From: JBHJGS01 sp050331575
GTDB lineage: Bacteria; Pseudomonadota; Alphaproteobacteria; Sphingomonadales; Rhodothalassiaceae
Assembly: GCA_050331575.1 (NCBI GenBank)
Contig: JBHJGS010000003.1
Span: 1 to 64,000, forward strand
DNA length: 64,000 nucleotides
Direction: 5' to 3'
Notes under the pieces: model-generated
Told to the model about the DNA's origin: nothing
Database searches by the model: none
The model's input: the letters and a program-made list of their open reading frames with translations, nothing else
Shown: positions 61,569 through 64,000 of the stretch, one piece after another
Layout: each line of letters starts with the position of its first letter
Position numbering within the stretch: the first letter of the stretch is position 1
Position numbers and translations under genes: made by a program

Positions 61569-62372
61569 ATGAACGATGCCGCCGTTTCTTCCGCTCCGGT
61601 GACTGCCCGCTCCAACCGCCCGAAAATGAAGGCGGAGCATGTCCATGTCTTCTACGGCGAAACCCACGCCATCAAAGACGTGTCCATGGAGGTGCGCACC
61701 GAGCATGTCACCGCGCTGATCGGCCCGTCCGGTTGCGGCAAATCCACCTTTCTGCGCTGCTTCAATCGGATGAACGACACCGTTCCCAGCGCCCGCGTAA
61801 CCGGCGACATCCTGCTGGACGAACAACATATCTACGACCCGAAGATCGATGTAGTGCAACTGCGCGCCCGGGTCGGCATGGTGTTCCAGAAACCCAACCC
61901 CTTTCCCAAATCGATCTACGACAATGTCGCCTATGGGCCGCGCATCCACGGCCTGGCATCGAACACCGCAGCCCTGGATGAGATCGTTGAGACCAGCCTG
62001 CAAAAAGCTGGTCTGTGGGACGAGGTCAAGGACCGGTTGAGCACGCCGGGCACCTCCCTGTCCGGCGGCCAGCAGCAGCGCCTGTGCATCGCCCGTGCCA
62101 TCGCGGTGAATCCGGAGGTGATCTTGATGGACGAGCCCTGCTCCGCGCTCGATCCCATTGCCACCGCCAAGGTGGAGGAATTGATCGAAAGCCTACGCGG
62201 GCGCTATGCCATTGTCATTGTCACGCACTCGATGCAGCAGGCCGCCCGGGTCAGCCAGCGGACCGCGTTCTTCCACCTGGGCCAGCTGATCGAATATGGC
62301 GACACCGGCGAATTGTTCACCACGCCGAAGGAGCAGCGGACCAAGGACTATATCACCGGTCGTTACGGCTGA
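61569..62372 (+). CDS. pstB: Phosphate ABC transporter ATP-binding protein PstB
   Basis: This ATPase powers phosphate import and, with PhoU, helps signal phosphate status to PhoR. The 267-residue protein has Walker A GPSGCGKST near 51-59, the Q-loop at GMVFQKPNPFPKSIYDNVAYG, the ABC signature LSGGQQQRL near 160-168, Walker B VILMDEPCSALDP and the switch His in VTHSMQQA. It is a complete family match. phoU follows after 31 bases. Confidence 0.98.
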   Translation: MNDAAVSSAPVTARSNRPKMKAEHVHVFYGETHAIKDVSMEVRTEHVTALIGPSGCGKSTFLRCFNRMNDTVPSARVTGDILLDEQHIYDPKIDVVQLRARVGMVFQKPNPFPKSIYDNVAYGPRIHGLASNTAALDEIVETSLQKAGLWDEVKDRLSTPGTSLSGGQQQRLCIARAIAVNPEVILMDEPCSALDPIATAKVEELIESLRGRYAIVIVTHSMQQAARVSQRTAFFHLGQLIEYGDTGELFTTPKEQRTKDYITGRYG

Positions 62373-62403
62373 CCGCCGCCTTGGAACGTAGTAAGCTCCG
62401 TGC

Positions 62404-63126
62404 ATGAGTAGTTTTCCCCATACGCTCAAATCCTATGACCGGGAACTGACCGAATTGCATTCGCTGGTCAGCCAGATGGCCGGCTATGCTCAAGCACAGT
62501 TGGAAGGCGCTGTTACCGCCCTGGTCCACCGGCATCTCGATGGCGCCCGCGCCATTGCGTTGAGCGACAACAAGCTGGACGACCTGGAACGGCGCGTGGA
62601 ACGCCTGGTGGTCGAGGTGATCGCGCGGCGCAGCCCGGTGGCCGATGATCTGCGCGACATCATCGCGGCGTTGAAGATTTCCTCCGCGCTGGAACGCATC
62701 GGCGACTATGCCAAGAATATTGCCAAGCGCACGGCGGTGTTGACGCGCAATCATCCCGTGCCGGTGGCCGCCACCCTGCCCCAGATCGCAGCGGAAGCCG
62801 GGCGCATGATCAACGACGCCATCGACGCCTATGTCAATGGCGAGGCGGAGCAGGCGATCGAGGTGTGGGAGCGGGATGAACGGGTCGACAATTTATACAA
62901 TGGCCTGTTTCGGGAATTGCTGACCTATATGATGGAAAATCCTAAGCTCATCACGCCTTGCACGCACCTGTTATTCTGCGCAAAGAACATCGAGCGGGTG
63001 GGGGACCAAGCCACCAACATCGCTGAACTGGTCTATTTCGCCATCACTGGCGAAACCATGAAAAGCATGCGACCGAAATGCGACTTGACCGCTTTTGAGA
63101 TGCCCGATCTGAGCGACGATGAGTGA
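62404..63126 (+). CDS. phoU: Phosphate signalling complex protein PhoU
   Basis: PhoU links Pst transport activity to repression of PhoR kinase. The 240-residue protein is an all-helical duplication with the two metal-binding repeats DNKLDDLERRVE and ERDERVDNLYNGLFRELL. Each is followed by a SALERIGDYAKNIAKR-like or NIERVGDQATNIAE segment. The start at 62404 follows a modest GTAGTAAG region. phoB begins 6 bases after its stop. Confidence 0.97.
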   Translation: MSSFPHTLKSYDRELTELHSLVSQMAGYAQAQLEGAVTALVHRHLDGARAIALSDNKLDDLERRVERLVVEVIARRSPVADDLRDIIAALKISSALERIGDYAKNIAKRTAVLTRNHPVPVAATLPQIAAEAGRMINDAIDAYVNGEAEQAIEVWERDERVDNLYNGLFRELLTYMMENPKLITPCTHLLFCAKNIERVGDQATNIAELVYFAITGETMKSMRPKCDLTAFEMPDLSDDE

Positions 63127-63132
63127 AGCGCG

Positions 63133-63825
63133 ATGAAGCCCAAGATTCTTCTCGTAGAAGACGATAGCAATCTGACCGAGCTGATCCGCTACAATCTGCA
63201 GCGGGAGGAGTTCGACATCCTGTGCGCCGGCGACGGCGAGGAGGGGCTGATGATGGCCACCGAAATGCCGCCGGACCTGATCTTGCTGGACTGGATGCTG
63301 CCCAATCTGTCCGGCATTGAAATCTGCCGTCGGCTGCGCCGCACCAACGAGACCGCCAATGTGCCGATCATCATGCTCACCGCTCGCGCCGAGGAAACCG
63401 ACCGGGTGCGCGGCCTGGAGATCGGGGCAGACGACTATATCACCAAGCCCTTTTCGCCGCGCGAATTGATCGCGCGCATCAATGCCGTGCTGCGGCGCGT
63501 TCGGCCCGGCTTGTCCGGCAAGGTGCTGCGCTATGCCGGCATCGCGTTAGACGGTGCCAGCCACAAGGTGACCCGCAACAATGTGCCGATCCATCTGGGC
63601 CCGACCGAATTCCGCATGTTGAGGCATTTTTTGGAGAATCCCGGTCGGGTCTTCTCGCGCGAGCAGTTGCTTGATGCGGTGTGGGGCCATGATGTCTATG
63701 TCGAATTGCGCACGGTGGATGTGCATATCCGCAGGCTGCGCAAGGCCCTGAATGTGGAGAAGATGCCAGACATTATCCGCACGGTCCGGTCAGCCGGTTA
63801 CGCTTTGGATGCGGACCGGGCCTAG
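63133..63825 (+). CDS. phoB: Phosphate regulon response regulator PhoB
   Basis: PhoB activates phosphate-starvation genes by binding PHO boxes. The 230-residue OmpR-type regulator has acidic residues ED at 9-10, phospho-acceptor Asp53 in LLDWMLP and the conserved Lys in YITKPFSPREL. A winged-helix DNA-binding domain (about 130-228) ends with the recognition region ELRTVDVHIRRLRKAL. It is the last recognised gene of the phoR-pstSCAB-phoU-phoB locus. Confidence 0.97.
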   Translation: MKPKILLVEDDSNLTELIRYNLQREEFDILCAGDGEEGLMMATEMPPDLILLDWMLPNLSGIEICRRLRRTNETANVPIIMLTARAEETDRVRGLEIGADDYITKPFSPRELIARINAVLRRVRPGLSGKVLRYAGIALDGASHKVTRNNVPIHLGPTEFRMLRHFLENPGRVFSREQLLDAVWGHDVYVELRTVDVHIRRLRKALNVEKMPDIIRTVRSAGYALDADRA

Positions 63826-63857
63826 CTGTCTGGCTCGCTGTCTGGGCGCACCGGTTG

Positions 63858-64000
63858 ATGAGCCATTTGCTGGTCCTGGCCGATGATCCGGACCAGGCCG
63901 TGATCGATCCCAGCCCTGCCTGGCCCCTGCTGGCCGGGGCGGAGCAACGCGAGCGGCTGATCCTCCGGGACAGCTTGGTCTATCTGATCGGTCCGGGTCC
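63858..64000 (+). CDS. Possible gene cut by the right window edge (unidentified)
   Basis: An ATG at 63858 opens a frame that stays open to the end of the window (47 codons). It begins MSHLLVLADDPDQAVIDP and continues through AEQRERLIL. I do not recognise the family and see no good ribosome-binding site. The frame starts 32 bases after the phoB stop, so it could be a further member of the operon or a chance open frame. Confidence 0.3.
   Translation, partial: MSHLLVLADDPDQAVIDPSPAWPLLAGAEQRERLILRDSLVYLIGPG

Overview
The window is a GC-rich chromosomal segment from an alphaproteobacterium. This is inferred from three things: the tig-clpP-clpX-lon-hup chain, the phoR-pstSCAB-phoU-phoB locus, and families common in that class (fused indolepyruvate ferredoxin oxidoreductase, RatA/Coq10 beside lipA, bactofilin with a LytM peptidase, class II DAHP synthase beside glutathione reductase). 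I cannot name the genus. Nearly all genes are housekeeping genes. No CRISPR array, prophage, rRNA operon or defence island is visible.

Layout. At 1-141 lies the 5' end of an IS630-type insertion sequence, leaving the window on the left, directly downstream of enolase (minus strand). At 1456-5220 an unusually AT-rich spacer is followed by a DcaP-like porin and a chemoreceptor gene split by one in-frame amber codon. From 5234 to 14747 the minus strand carries tRNA-Val, hup, lon, clpX, clpP, tig, tRNA-Leu, the NAD(P)H-hydrate repair enzyme, tRNA-His and msrA. At 15000-19665 are a fused indolepyruvate ferredoxin oxidoreductase and a leucine-type dehydrogenase, which together suggest amino-acid catabolism. 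At 19743-24807 are ratA/coq10, lipA, a nitrilase-fold hydrolase, anmK and tyrS.

At 24797-35317 are an AsmA-like envelope protein, glnE, bcp, a DUF455 ferritin-like protein, a LytM peptidase overlapping a bactofilin gene, and an M48 protease. The 299-base gap at 35318-35616 holds the best candidate for something undescribed. It contains a minus-strand small RNA with three hairpins, an anti-Shine-Dalgarno stretch and a textbook terminator, preceded by two TTGCANTGCAA boxes 20 bp apart. Next come a small unknown protein with a FliM-like C-terminal peptide, parE, a small RTX protein, a DEAD-box helicase with DESD in motif II, an enoyl-CoA hydratase and a membrane-anchored SRPBCC/GyrI protein.

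From 42817 onward: alaS (minus), a CDF zinc exporter translationally coupled to a serine hydrolase, then a minus-strand block (glmU, glmS, a 2OG-Fe(II) oxygenase, gor, class II aroG). gph diverges from glmU. The window closes with the complete phosphate-sensing and uptake locus phoR-pstS-pstC-pstA-pstB-phoU-phoB and a possible further gene cut by the right edge.

Most findings concern intergenic structures and individual altered residues. I did not find a convincing new multi-gene system. All statements come from reading the sequence; no database search was run.
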